The notes: generated by a model from the sequence alone, not told the origin. A stretch of 40,075 nucleotides of DNA from DATCDR01 sp036510575 (GCA_036510575.1 DATCDR010000106.1:1-40075), one strand, 5' to 3'; shown: positions 17,954 to 26,566, numbered from the stretch's first letter. Translations and numbers: made by a program.

Positions 17954-18652
17954 ATGACACTTGCGATCGCTCACCGAGGAGACCCGCTCGTTAATGTCGA
18001 GAACACGCTCGTCTCATTCCGCTCAGCTGTCGCGAGCGGAGCGAATATGGTCGAGATCGATTGTCGAGTCACCGCTGACGGTCACGCAGTTGTGCTCCAC
18101 GACCCGAACCTTTCGCGCCTTTGGGGCGTTGACAAAGAAGTCAATAGGTTTGATTGGCACGACCTGCAGCAGATCTCGGTCGACGGTTGTCAGATCCCCG
18201 ACCTCGACGAGGTGCTCCGAGAGATCGCGGTCCCGATCATGGTCGACCTTCCTGAGCCCAATGCGGTTGAGGCGGTGCTTTCGGAGATCGAGCGCCAAGC
18301 AACTTGGGGCCGTTGTCTATTTGCCGGCGAGGTCGAGTCACTTCGTCTTGTGAGAAACCTCGCGCCGGGCGCACGAATCGCGCTTACATGGAAAGAGACG
18401 AGCCCGCCGACAGCTCAGCTGCTTGACGAGCTGCGAATCGAGTTCTTCAACCCGAACTGGACGCTCGCCAATCGAAGCGTCATCGAGACGATGCACTCGC
18501 TCGGGCATTCGGTGTCGGTTTGGACAGTCGATCGGGAGGCTGAGATGACGATGCTGATCGACATGGATGTGGACGCGCTGATTACCAACCGCATCGGCGC
18601 ACTCGTTAAGGTGTTGCAGGACGCAAGCTCTTGGGGGGCCAAACCGGAGTGA
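17954..18652 (+). CDS. Glycerophosphodiester phosphodiesterase family protein (first copy)
   Basis: Hydrolyses glycerophosphodiesters to glycerol 3-phosphate and an alcohol, or in some members to glycerol and an alcohol phosphate. 232 residues with the HR-(n)-ExD-(n)-H motif: His7-Arg8, Glu16-Asn17, Glu34-Ile-Asp36, His49. WTVDREAEMTMLIDMDVDALITN is the usual end of the barrel. No signal peptide, so it acts in the cytoplasm. Start ATG 17954 with GGAG 8 bases upstream. It follows iolG by 61 bases and overlaps the phosphatase gene by GTGA. In this setting glycerophosphoinositol is the natural candidate substrate (inference). Confidence 0.9.
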   Translation: MTLAIAHRGDPLVNVENTLVSFRSAVASGANMVEIDCRVTADGHAVVLHDPNLSRLWGVDKEVNRFDWHDLQQISVDGCQIPDLDEVLREIAVPIMVDLPEPNAVEAVLSEIERQATWGRCLFAGEVESLRLVRNLAPGARIALTWKETSPPTAQLLDELRIEFFNPNWTLANRSVIETMHSLGHSVSVWTVDREAEMTMLIDMDVDALITNRIGALVKVLQDASSWGAKPE

Positions 18653-19461
18653 CGAGTCTCAGTGCGCGCGAGGCGGTTGCGGCAAAGCATGCGGCCGAAG
18701 AGCTTGCCCGGTATGCGGCGGATCGGATCATTGCGCACCGACCTAGCCCCGAGGAGATTTCGACCAAGGCCAACGCGGCCGACTGGGTGACAGCAGTTGA
18801 TGTCGAGATCGAGCTGCACGTGCGCGACGAGCTGCGGCGATGGTTTCCTGATTACGGCATCGTCGGCGAAGAATTCGGAGCAGTCGGCCCGAACGGCGGC
18901 GACGAACGTTGGTGGTATTGCGACCCGATCGACGGCACGACCAATTTCGTTCACGGGCTTGCTTGGTCGTCGTTCAGCCTTGCGCTCGCGGACCAAGATG
19001 GGATCGCCCTCGGCGTCGTCTGCGATCCGAATCGGGACGAGCTATTCAGTGCGGTTCGGGGCGAGGGAGCGAGCTTGAACGGCGCGCCGGTCCAGTGCTC
19101 GAATACCGCAGGTCTTGTCGGCGGCATCGCCCTGTGCGAGCTCGAGGGAGTGCGGATCTGGGACGGAATGTTCGAGATGATGCGTCTGCTCGAGGCTCGT
19201 CAGTGTGTCACGCACCTCATGGGGTCCTCGGCGTTGTCGCTAGCGAATTTCGGCGCAGGGAGGGCCTCGGCAGTAGTGCTAGGCGCTGCCAACCCGATCG
19301 ACGTGGCGGCAGGGCTCATTATTGCCCGAGAGTCCGGCGGCCTCACGAGAGGAGCCCCCGCCGTCGATGCGGTCTTATCAGTCGATGGTTCGCTAAAGCG
19401 AGGGAAGCTGCTCGCCGCTACACCTGCTTCGTTCAATGACATTGCCTCGATTCTTTGCTGA
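18649..19461 (+). CDS. Inositol monophosphatase-family protein (first copy)
   Basis: Mg-dependent sugar/inositol phosphatase. 270 residues. Metal-binding motifs are present: Glu74-Glu75 in IVGEEFG and DPIDGTTNF from Asp92, with the third metal Asp in NPIDVAAG; the usual Trp before that Asp is Ile here, which leaves specificity open (inositol 1-phosphate, histidinol phosphate or another). GTG 18649 overlaps the phosphodiesterase stop, so the two enzymes are made together: a phosphodiester would be cut and then dephosphorylated. Confidence 0.9.
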   Translation: MTSLSAREAVAAKHAAEELARYAADRIIAHRPSPEEISTKANAADWVTAVDVEIELHVRDELRRWFPDYGIVGEEFGAVGPNGGDERWWYCDPIDGTTNFVHGLAWSSFSLALADQDGIALGVVCDPNRDELFSAVRGEGASLNGAPVQCSNTAGLVGGIALCELEGVRIWDGMFEMMRLLEARQCVTHLMGSSALSLANFGAGRASAVVLGAANPIDVAAGLIIARESGGLTRGAPAVDAVLSVDGSLKRGKLLAATPASFNDIASILC

Positions 19462-19652
19462 GCGCCATCTCGCGAAGCCGCGATCGGACCGCCCGACGTA
19501 TTGTCACCAAGAATTTGACTGCCGGTAATGAGATCGCGATGCAAGATAAATGGGCAGGTGTTTGCACGAAATCTGTGGTTCGCAGTCTGTTGCGTCTTGG
19601 TCATCTGAGGGGTGTACTGTGCCTCCTAAGCGGTGTTGGCCAGACGTCTCGT

Positions 19653-19676
19653 AACGTGGTTGCCATCTACCACGTT
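19653..19676. promoter_or_regulatory. Inverted repeat AACGTGGT-N8-ACCACGTT
   Basis: Perfect 8-bp arms with an 8-base spacer in the 413-base gap in front of the transporter genes. It may be a repressor operator (LacI/GntR-sized) or a weak hairpin. The gap (19462-19874) holds no gene; it also contains the TCATCTGAGGGGTGT motif near 19601 and the tandem repeats at 19724-19780. Confidence 0.45.
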
Positions 19677-19723
19677 GAGAATTAGCTCGACCGAAAGGGG
19701 GAAGATGGCAGGGAGGGGGCAAT

Positions 19724-19780
19724 TTTTAGGTGCTCCAGCGGCTTTTAGATGCTCCAGTGGCTTTTAGATGCTCCAGCGGC
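19724..19780 (+). repeat. Three tandem 19-bp repeats
   Basis: Three head-to-tail copies of TTTTAG-R-TGCTCCAG-Y-GGC at 19724-19742, 19743-19761 and 19762-19780, differing at only two positions. They end 94 bases before the binding-protein gene. They could be tandem operator sites for the transporter unit, or terminal repeats left by an IS21-like element; no transposase is next to them. Confidence 0.8.
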
Positions 19781-19874
19781 ATGTCTCGCTGGCGCTTGTC
19801 GTGTCCCTCCGCTGCACTGCGTTACGTCGATGGATACAACATTTCACGAGCGTGACTGAATAACGGAGGTCAAG

Positions 19875-21065
19875 ATGAAACGTTGGAAGCCCGTGCGAGT
19901 ATGCGTACCGCTCACGTTGGCACTGATGATTCCACTCGTAGCCAACTCGACAGCAGGGGCGTCGTCGTCTCCTTCGCGGACGCCAAAGGTGGTGGACGCG
20001 CATGGCGTGAACACCAAGCTCCACGGGAGCTTCGCCTTCTACTCGGGCGGAGACGTGAACATTCAAGCTTTGTGGACCAGCAGCTTGATCCCCGGCTTCG
20101 AGCACCAGTACCCAAATGTCAAGGTCGACTACGTCTTCGACTCCCACGGGATTGATGACGTCACGACCCTGGCGAAGGTCGCGCTCGCTGAAAAGGATCA
20201 CCGCTCGAGTGGCTACGCGCTTATAGAGTCCGCAACGAACGCGGTCGAAGTTGCCGCGCGACAGAAGCTCTTCATCCCAGTGACGAACAAGACGATCCCG
20301 AACTCGGTGAACGTTCCGGCCTCGAGCATGAGCGTCGTCAAGTATGACGCGATTCCCTATCGAGGATCGAAGGTGGTGCTCGCGTACAATTCAAGTACCG
20401 TTAAGAACCCGCCGAAGACATTGGACGCGCTCCTGGCATGGATCACGTCGAACAAGGGACAGTTCGCCTACTGCGCGCCCCAAGACGGCGGGTCTGGTGC
20501 GTACTTCGTCGAGTCCGTTCTCGACAAGTACATGACCCAAGCCGATATCAACACGCTGGCGTTCACCTACGTCCCCTCGCTCGAATCCAAATGGGCTGCG
20601 GGTATGGCCGAGCTGCACTCGCTCAACGCCGACGTCTACGGAGGCGGTGCGTACCCCACCGGGAACACCCAGGTGCTCGCGCTCCTTGCTTCGGGCGCTG
20701 TTCAGATGGCAACGGTGTGGTCGGACCAGAGCATAGCGGGGCTTATTAGCGGACTTCTTCCGCCGAATATCAAGGTCATCGACCTGAACCCACCGTTCGC
20801 GGGGAGTCCCGTCTATCTCGGCGTGCCGAAGTACACCCCGCCGGCCCAAGTCAAGCTCGTGGATACCTTCTTGAACTACGTCCTCGCGACTCCCCAGCAG
20901 GCGAAGGTCGTCGCGATATTGGCGGGCTTCCCCGGCATAAAGACGAGCCTTCTTCCCTCGCAGAAGAAGGCAGAGTTCACGCCAATCGGGACGAAACTGC
21001 AACTTCCTTACGACGCCAACGCGAGTTCAGACATGAACCGGATCTGGGCTCAAGACGTCCCGTAA
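19875..21065 (+). CDS. ABC transporter substrate-binding protein (family 1, PotD/AfuA-like)
   Basis: Exported binding protein of an import ABC transporter, 396 residues. The N-terminus has basic residues, a hydrophobic run (VPLTLALMIPLVA) and an ASA-type region, a Sec signal peptide without an obvious lipobox cysteine. The mature part begins with GSFAFYSGGDVNIQ and ends with YVLATPQQAKVVAILAGFPG, typical of the spermidine/iron/phosphonate binding-protein group. Ribosome binding site CGGAGG, 6 bases from the ATG. First gene of the transporter unit. The ligand cannot be read from sequence; neighbours suggest a glycerophospho-inositol compound (inference). Confidence 0.88.
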   Translation: MKRWKPVRVCVPLTLALMIPLVANSTAGASSSPSRTPKVVDAHGVNTKLHGSFAFYSGGDVNIQALWTSSLIPGFEHQYPNVKVDYVFDSHGIDDVTTLAKVALAEKDHRSSGYALIESATNAVEVAARQKLFIPVTNKTIPNSVNVPASSMSVVKYDAIPYRGSKVVLAYNSSTVKNPPKTLDALLAWITSNKGQFAYCAPQDGGSGAYFVESVLDKYMTQADINTLAFTYVPSLESKWAAGMAELHSLNADVYGGGAYPTGNTQVLALLASGAVQMATVWSDQSIAGLISGLLPPNIKVIDLNPPFAGSPVYLGVPKYTPPAQVKLVDTFLNYVLATPQQAKVVAILAGFPGIKTSLLPSQKKAEFTPIGTKLQLPYDANASSDMNRIWAQDVP

Positions 21066-21068
21066 CCG

Positions 21069-22043
21069 GTGAGCTTGACCGGAGCAGAGACAGATGCGCT
21101 TACGTCGCTTCCGCCGCCGGTCGATCCCGACCGGCGGCGGAAGCGACGTCGAAGCCGCGGTGAAGCTCGCGGCGGAGCTGCATCGTTGTTCGCGTTGTTC
21201 CCGATCGTTTTCCTCGCGGTGTTCGGCGGGTTACCGATCGTCCTCAGCTTGTTCCTTGTCCTTGGCCATCTCGGTGGTCTGAACTCAGCAGTTTCCGAGC
21301 TCGGACAGGGGGAGTTCGCCGGACACGGCATCGGGACGCTCCATGCCATCACGAACACCATCAGCAGCCCCGGGTACGTCAAGAGCGTCGTTGCGACACT
21401 GATCGTCCTCGGGATCACTTCGGCGGTGGTTCTCCTCGGCGGCGCAATGCTGACGATCTGGCATCGCCTGCGCCCGAGTCGGCCCACCGCGATCCTTCAG
21501 TTCGTCAGCGTCATACCACTTTTCATTCCCGTCGTGATCGCAAGCTTCGCCCTGTGGGACTTCTGGGGCGACCGGGGGTTCGCCGACAGCCTTGGCAATG
21601 ATGTCGGCCTCAATCACACGTTCGTCTTCTCTCAGACGATCAAGGGCGTCGTGCTCGCCGAGGTGTGGGTGAGCCTGCCGTTCGCGGTGTTGCTGCTTCG
21701 CGCGGGACTTGGGGGTTTGAGCCAGAGCTCGCTCGACGCGGCGCGGGATGCGGGAGCCGGCGCCTGGGTAGTGGCGAGCCGGATCGTGGTTCCCCAGATC
21801 CGGCGGGAGCTCACGATCGTGTTCTGTTTTACTGCGGTCGGTGTCCTTGGTAGCTTTACGGTTCCCTACATCATCGGACCTGCGTCACCGCTGCTACTCG
21901 GTGTCAATGCGGTCGAAACCTTCACCGCCTACAACGAGCCACAACAGGCCGCGGTCATCGGCTTCACGATCTTCGTCTTGGCTGGGTTTATCGGCTGTCT
22001 GTACGCGCTCGGAACAAAGAGGCGGCGTGTCCCTGTTCACTAG
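21069..22043 (+). CDS. ABC transporter permease (first subunit)
   Basis: Inner-membrane permease of 324 residues, PotB/CysU type. About six membrane helices are visible, beginning SLFALFPIVFLAVFGGLPIV. The EAA loop that docks to the ATPase is DAARDAGAGAWVVASRIVVP. A long, very basic N-terminal arm (DPDRRRKRRRSRGEARG) precedes the first helix; its codons form the hairpin at 21102-21149. The GTG start lies 3 bases after the binding-protein stop. Its end overlaps the second permease gene by 17 bases in another frame. Confidence 0.9.
   Translation: MSLTGAETDALTSLPPPVDPDRRRKRRRSRGEARGGAASLFALFPIVFLAVFGGLPIVLSLFLVLGHLGGLNSAVSELGQGEFAGHGIGTLHAITNTISSPGYVKSVVATLIVLGITSAVVLLGGAMLTIWHRLRPSRPTAILQFVSVIPLFIPVVIASFALWDFWGDRGFADSLGNDVGLNHTFVFSQTIKGVVLAEVWVSLPFAVLLLRAGLGGLSQSSLDAARDAGAGAWVVASRIVVPQIRRELTIVFCFTAVGVLGSFTVPYIIGPASPLLLGVNAVETFTAYNEPQQAAVIGFTIFVLAGFIGCLYALGTKRRRVPVH
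21102..21149. promoter_or_regulatory. 22-bp perfect hairpin inside the start of the permease gene
   Basis: Arms 21102-21123 and 21128-21149 are perfectly complementary over 22 bp, with a 4-base loop; the stem is about 70% GC. It covers codons 12-27 of the first permease. Placed between binding-protein and permease genes, it could stabilise the upstream mRNA 3' end or reduce transcription and translation of the membrane subunits, giving an excess of binding protein. Confidence 0.75.
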
Positions 22044-22878
22044 AACACCCTTTGGCCGGGCTCGGAAGGTGACTCGTATCTCGAGCCCGGTGCTCCGGGT
22101 CGGGCTCTTTCTCGCGGCTGTGTTCTTCATCGTCGCCCCGCTTGGGTGGCTTCTCGTCGAGTCGTTCGCGAGCGGCTTCACGTTCCCATCCTTGAAGCCA
22201 AACTCGCTCACTCTTAAGTGGTGGCGCACGGTCTTTACCGATCCTGGCCTTATCCATTCGGTGTTCTTGAGCGTCACGATCGCTCCCGTGGTGCTCGTCG
22301 TCTCGGCGACCGTGTGCCTGCCAGCCGCGTATGCTCTCGGCCGCTACGAGTTCGTAGGTAAGCGCGCGGTACTGCTCGGGATCTTCTCGATCAATGCCTT
22401 CCCGCGCATCAGTCTTTATATCTCGATGATCCCGTTGCTCTTTCTCTTGAACTTGATGGGCACAATCGTCGGCGTCGTGGTCGTTCAGCTGATCGGGACG
22501 GTGCTGTTCATGACGTGGATCCCCGCAACTGGCTTCGCGGCCGTTCCGTCCGAGCTCGTCGACGCGGCGCGCGACGCCGGCGCATCAAAGTTCCAGGTCT
22601 TCCGGAGAGTCATGTTGCCACTCGCGCGGTCGAGCATCACCGTTGCCGCGGTGCTTTCGTTCCTCGCCGCGTTCGACGAGGCGCAGGGAACCTTCCTCGT
22701 CGGCGCGCCGAACTACGTGACGATGCCTGTCCAGATGTACGGTCTGGTGCTCAATTACCCCGTGGAGGTGGCCGCGGTCTTTGCTGTCGTTCTCTCGATT
22801 CCGTCGATCATCCTCTTGCTGTTGGTGAGGAAGGCGCTGTTCGGGTCAGGAACGAGCTCCGCCATGCACCTACATTGA
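22027..22878 (+). CDS. ABC transporter permease (second subunit)
   Basis: 283-residue permease of PotC type. Helices include LFLAAVFFIVAPLGWLLVE near the N-terminus and VFAVVLSIPSIILLLLVRK at the C-terminus; the EAA loop reads DAARDAGASKFQVFRRVMLP. Start is GTG 22027, preceded by AGAGG and overlapping the end of the first permease; the frame is open further upstream but lies inside that gene. The ATPase gene follows after 13 bases. Confidence 0.9.
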   Translation: MSLFTRTPFGRARKVTRISSPVLRVGLFLAAVFFIVAPLGWLLVESFASGFTFPSLKPNSLTLKWWRTVFTDPGLIHSVFLSVTIAPVVLVVSATVCLPAAYALGRYEFVGKRAVLLGIFSINAFPRISLYISMIPLLFLLNLMGTIVGVVVVQLIGTVLFMTWIPATGFAAVPSELVDAARDAGASKFQVFRRVMLPLARSSITVAAVLSFLAAFDEAQGTFLVGAPNYVTMPVQMYGLVLNYPVEVAAVFAVVLSIPSIILLLLVRKALFGSGTSSAMHLH

Positions 22879-22891
22879 CAAAGGAGCTCTC

Positions 22892-24043
22892 GTGACGCAG
22901 GCCAGTACTGATCGAGGATCCGAGCTCTCCCTCCTCGGCATTACGAAATCCTTCGGTGGGCCCCCCGCGGTCGACCACATGACGCTTCTGGTTGGCCGGC
23001 GGGAGTTTGTCACTATTCTCGGTCCATCGGGGAGCGGCAAGTCGACGGCGCTCCGGATCATTTCCGGGTTCATCGAACCCGATGAGGGCCAGATCTTGAT
23101 CGATGGGGCCGACGTCCGCAACGTCCCTGTCGAGCGACGCCCGACGGCGATGCTGTTCCAGAGCATCTCGCTATGGCCACACCTGAATGTCGCGCGCAAC
23201 ATCTCGTTCGGCCTCGAGCTGCGCAATTGGGACAAGAACGCGATCAAGATCCGCGTCGCGGAGCTGCTCGATCTGGTCGGACTTCCGAGCATGGGGACCC
23301 GGTTGCCGAGCGAGCTGTCGGGCGGCGAGCAGCAAAGAATCGCGCTCGCACGGGCACTTGCTCTCGAGCCCCGCATCCTACTTTTGGACGAGCCGTTCAG
23401 CAGCCTCGATGCCAAGCTGCGCGTCGAGCTGCGGACTGCGGTGAAAGCCATCCAGCGTGCCGTCGGGACTACGACGATCCTCGTCACCCACGACCAAGAA
23501 GAAGCCATGGAGCTGAGCGACCGGATCGTCGTGATGCGCAACGGTCGCATCGAACAGGTGGGTAGCCCTCAGGAGATCTACGAACAGCCCGACACGCGCT
23601 TCGTCGCCGAATTCGTCGGGACGATGAACTTCATCGACGGCGCGTACGTCGAGAACAACAAGGTGGTCGCGCCCTCGCTTGCGATTCCGATAATGGAGCT
23701 CGTCCCTGCCAGCGGGCACGGCGAAAAGGTGCTCGGGGTCCGGCCAGAAGACGTGGTTCTCGACAACAACGAGGACGCGGTCCGAGCAACCATCGAGAGC
23801 ATGACCCTCCGGGGCCATTACAAAGAGATATCCCTTCGCTGCGGGACACACCTTCTCCGGTCCTACGTTCCAAAGGAGTTCGACGTCGAGGTCGGACAGA
23901 CGACCGGCGTCCGCTTTCGCTCCGTGCATCAGCTTGCGCAGGCATTGGCCGGCGCCGAGACGGACTCGGATTCTCGTGCGGAGGAAACCGTGCGAAGCGA
24001 AGCTGATGTCAAGCGTCCGCTCGTCGATACCGGTCGATCATGA
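22892..24043 (+). CDS. ABC transporter ATP-binding protein (PotA/FbpC type)
   Basis: 383-residue ATPase that drives the transporter. Walker A GPSGSGKST (Lys50), Q-loop, signature LSGGEQQRIALARAL from about residue 142, Walker B ILLLDEPFSSLDA and the H-loop VTHDQEEAM are all intact. A TOBE-like C-terminal region contains GVRPEDVVLD. GTG 22892 has AAGGAG upstream. Its stop overlaps the start of the second phosphodiesterase gene by ATGA, which ties the enzyme to the transporter. Confidence 0.95.
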   Translation: MTQASTDRGSELSLLGITKSFGGPPAVDHMTLLVGRREFVTILGPSGSGKSTALRIISGFIEPDEGQILIDGADVRNVPVERRPTAMLFQSISLWPHLNVARNISFGLELRNWDKNAIKIRVAELLDLVGLPSMGTRLPSELSGGEQQRIALARALALEPRILLLDEPFSSLDAKLRVELRTAVKAIQRAVGTTTILVTHDQEEAMELSDRIVVMRNGRIEQVGSPQEIYEQPDTRFVAEFVGTMNFIDGAYVENNKVVAPSLAIPIMELVPASGHGEKVLGVRPEDVVLDNNEDAVRATIESMTLRGHYKEISLRCGTHLLRSYVPKEFDVEVGQTTGVRFRSVHQLAQALAGAETDSDSRAEETVRSEADVKRPLVDTGRS

Positions 24044-24843
24044 ACCCATCGCGATCACCGCTCGAGATCGATTTGGCGAGCGGCCCGTTCATCTGGGCGC
24101 ATCGAGGCGCCTCGGCACTCGCGCCAGAGAACTCGCTCGCCGCCTACCACCTCGCGGCCGAGATCGGTGCGGACGGGGTCGAGCTCGACGTCCAGCTCAC
24201 TCGTGACGGCGTGCCGGTGATTGTGCACGACCCATGGATCTGGTCCGATGGTTCGGACCTGTTCAATCGCCCAGAGCTTCCGTCCCTCGCATCGATGCAC
24301 AAGTTGCGGGTCGCCGAATGTGTCTGGTCCGACCTCGGGGGAAAGCCTCTCATCCATCGCGATGGGAGCCGTTCGCCGATCCCGCGCCTTGAGACCGTCT
24401 TCGACGAGCTCCCTTCGTGGCTTTGGATCGATGTCGAGGTGAAGGCGGGACGTTTCTATGACCCTCGTATCGTCGACGTCGTCCTCGGCTGCGTGGCCCG
24501 GCGCCCCGAACGCGTCCTTCTATCATCATTTGATCACCTCGTCCTTCGTGAGTCCGCGCAGCGCGAGCCATCCGTTCCGCTGCTTGCGATCTGTCATGCC
24601 CGGCTGATCGATCCCGCGAGTGTGTTGGCGGGTATCCCGACTAGGTCGATCTGCATCGATCGGCCTTTTGTTACCGCTTCGGACATCTCGCATTGGCAAG
24701 ACGAGGGTCTATTGTTGAGCGTCGGCGCGCTCTATGACTCTGACGATCTCCGCGAGGTCCTCGACTGGCCGCTCGCTGCAATCTTCGCCGACGACCCGCG
24801 GGTCGAGCGATCCCGAACTTCGAGCGGAAGGGACGCCGAATGA
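24040..24843 (+). CDS. Glycerophosphodiester phosphodiesterase family protein (second copy)
   Basis: 267 residues with a complete catalytic set: His21-Arg22 (WAHRGAS), Glu30-Asn31, Glu48-Leu-Asp50 and His63 (VIVHDP). WIDVEVKAG and LLSSFDHL are further family strands. No signal peptide. It differs strongly from the copy at 17954, so the pair is not a recent duplication and may differ in the bond cut or the head group accepted. Coupled to the ATPase gene by ATGA, as in ugp-type loci where a phosphodiesterase accompanies the importer. The stop overlaps a 24-codon ORF leading to the phosphatase gene. Confidence 0.9.
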   Translation: MNPSRSPLEIDLASGPFIWAHRGASALAPENSLAAYHLAAEIGADGVELDVQLTRDGVPVIVHDPWIWSDGSDLFNRPELPSLASMHKLRVAECVWSDLGGKPLIHRDGSRSPIPRLETVFDELPSWLWIDVEVKAGRFYDPRIVDVVLGCVARRPERVLLSSFDHLVLRESAQREPSVPLLAICHARLIDPASVLAGIPTRSICIDRPFVTASDISHWQDEGLLLSVGALYDSDDLREVLDWPLAAIFADDPRVERSRTSSGRDAE

Positions 24844-24914
24844 ATTCACAGGATCAGCTGGCTCGGGGGACGGTCGCGCCCTCCCCGCGTCGCGCGTCGG
24901 TGTCGGAGCTGTAA
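24840..24914 (+). CDS. 24-codon linking ORF between phosphodiesterase and phosphatase genes
   Basis: ATG 24840 overlaps the phosphodiesterase stop (ATGA) and the ORF's own TAA overlaps the ATG of the phosphatase gene (TAATG). It encodes 24 residues with no recognisable domain (MNSQDQLARG at the start). The double overlap would let ribosomes pass from one gene to the next by re-initiation. It may be a chance ORF, or the remains of an N-terminal extension of the phosphatase. Confidence 0.35.
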   Translation: MNSQDQLARGTVAPSPRRASVSEL

Positions 24915-25714
24915 TGGCGGAGTCGGGAAAAACCGTGCTCGAGCGGTACCTTCGCGACACCTCGATCGCGGTGACGAAGCGCCTGCAGACCACCCTGGCA
25001 GAAGGCCGTGACCGCCTCCAAGTCTCGGCCAAAGAGGGAGCGTACGACATCGTGACCGACGTCGACCGCGCCCTGGAGAATTCGCTTTGGGAGGAGATCC
25101 ACGAGCGCTTTCCCGAAGACGGATTTCTCGGTGAGGAGCAGGGGTGGCGTCTCGGACCTACGTCTGGACGGGACTGGGTCGTGGACCCGGTCGATGGGAC
25201 GATGAACTTCGTGAGCGGACTGCCCTGGGCGTGTTGCTCGATTGGCGTCCTCGAGGCAGGTGAGCCAACAGCTGGGCTCATCGTCGACCCGTATCGCAAC
25301 GAGGTCTACCTCACGCTCTCGAGTGAAGGTGGGACCGAGCTCAACGGTCACTCACGCACGATCGCGGAAGATAGCGACGTGGCTGGAAAGGTCATCCTCC
25401 TCGAGGTTCCTTCCGGCGTGTCTTTCACCGTCCTTGCAGGAGTCGAGCGCGCCGTTCGCGACCGTGGGGGCACTGCTCGCGTCATGGGCTCAGGAGCGCT
25501 CGCGATGGCCCTCACTGCCGTTGGCCGTGTCCAGGGTGTCGTCCATTACGGACCGAGCGCGTGGGACGTCGCTGCTGGGGTCGCTCTCGTTGACCACGCG
25601 GGAGGCGTCACCCTTGGTCGTGATGGTCGATACGAGCTTGGCCGACCCGGACCACTGGTCGCCGGCAATGAAGACGTCTGCCGCATGCTTCAAGAGGCGC
25701 TGCGGAGCTGTTGA
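24914..25714 (+). CDS. Inositol monophosphatase-family protein (second copy)
   Basis: 266 residues. Metal-binding motifs are complete: Glu74-Glu75 in FLGEEQG, DPVDGTMNF from Asp91, and SAWDVAAG with the usual Trp-Asp, so this copy is closer to the classic phosphatase than the first. DIVTDVDRALE is the N-terminal substrate-side motif. Start ATG 24914 with GGAG 5 bases upstream; the frame is open upstream but that part is shadow of the phosphodiesterase gene. Last gene of the transporter unit. A role in removing phosphate from imported inositol phosphate is inferred. Confidence 0.9.
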   Translation: MAESGKTVLERYLRDTSIAVTKRLQTTLAEGRDRLQVSAKEGAYDIVTDVDRALENSLWEEIHERFPEDGFLGEEQGWRLGPTSGRDWVVDPVDGTMNFVSGLPWACCSIGVLEAGEPTAGLIVDPYRNEVYLTLSSEGGTELNGHSRTIAEDSDVAGKVILLEVPSGVSFTVLAGVERAVRDRGGTARVMGSGALAMALTAVGRVQGVVHYGPSAWDVAAGVALVDHAGGVTLGRDGRYELGRPGPLVAGNEDVCRMLQEALRSC

Positions 25715-26566
25715 AGCGGTGCGCTGTGACGCTCGTGGACGAGTTGTGACCGTCATAGACGTGAGTCAAGGATCGGTCGCTCTCCGCTGCTCGCTTGGCC
25801 GATCGTCGCAGCGGGCGTCTGCTCGCACCGGTCGGTATGTGGTGGCGAGGACGCTTGCCCCAGCAACTTGGACCCAGGACCCTGGGGGTTGATGAGGCTG
25901 ACAGGTTCGTTGGCCCAGACCCGGACGGTCAAGCGCTCGAGGAGTGGCTTCGGCGACCGGCCACGAAGCTCCAGTGAGGCGGCCTTGCGATGTCCAAAAG
26001 TCGCTCTTCGCTCGTACGAGGACCGAGCGGTCACGACGGACGTGCTGCTGGGGGAACTTGCTCGCGTCTGACCCTGGCCCTTCTGGATCGACAACAACGT
26101 GCCATCGCTCACCGCACAGGCCGCTGAACCGGGACGCTTGAACTCGTCGAGACACCGTCTACTAGATCCGCTATCCTCCGGCGAAGCTGTCGTCGTTGGT
26201 GCTCGAGCCGCTGCACTCGACTGGAGGTCGGAGACGACGCGCTTTGTCGGCGACGAACTCCAGACCAGTTCATGCAGCGGGAGCGAGACATCGGCCCAGA
26301 TCGTTGCCTGGCGTCTTTCCATCTTCGACGCGCGGTTACGTTGCCGGCTGTCAATGGCCGCTCCCAGGGAGCGAGCGCGGACGCGGTTGACCGCGCCGAA
26401 CATCGAGCGGGCCGTCGTTGTCGCGCCATGAGGCACGCTTGACAAACCGGAGGTTGTTAACCCGCTATTTACCTTCTAGTCATCGTTGATTAACCTAGCC
26501 GAGATATCGAAAAGGTGAATCTCGAACCGAGAGCTGGTTAAGAAGCTTGCGCGCGGGCAAGGACTG
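25715..26566. other. No supportable gene; possible decayed sequence and MgtC promoter region
   Basis: About 850 bases. Overlapping open frames cover both strands, but none has a start signal or a family I recognise; codon-like structure is weak. A relic is possible. The last 130 bases are AT-rich and include GGTTGTTAACC at 26451-26461 and GATTAACC near 26488, which may belong to the promoter or operator of the MgtC-family gene. Confidence 0.4.

Noticed and set aside
19724..19780. CRISPR-like array
   Set aside because: The units are head to tail with no spacers and there are no cas genes in the window.
25753..26445. 230-codon minus-strand ORF after the second phosphatase
   Set aside because: Arg/Ser/Ala-rich composition typical of chance frames, no ribosome binding site, no recognisable domain.
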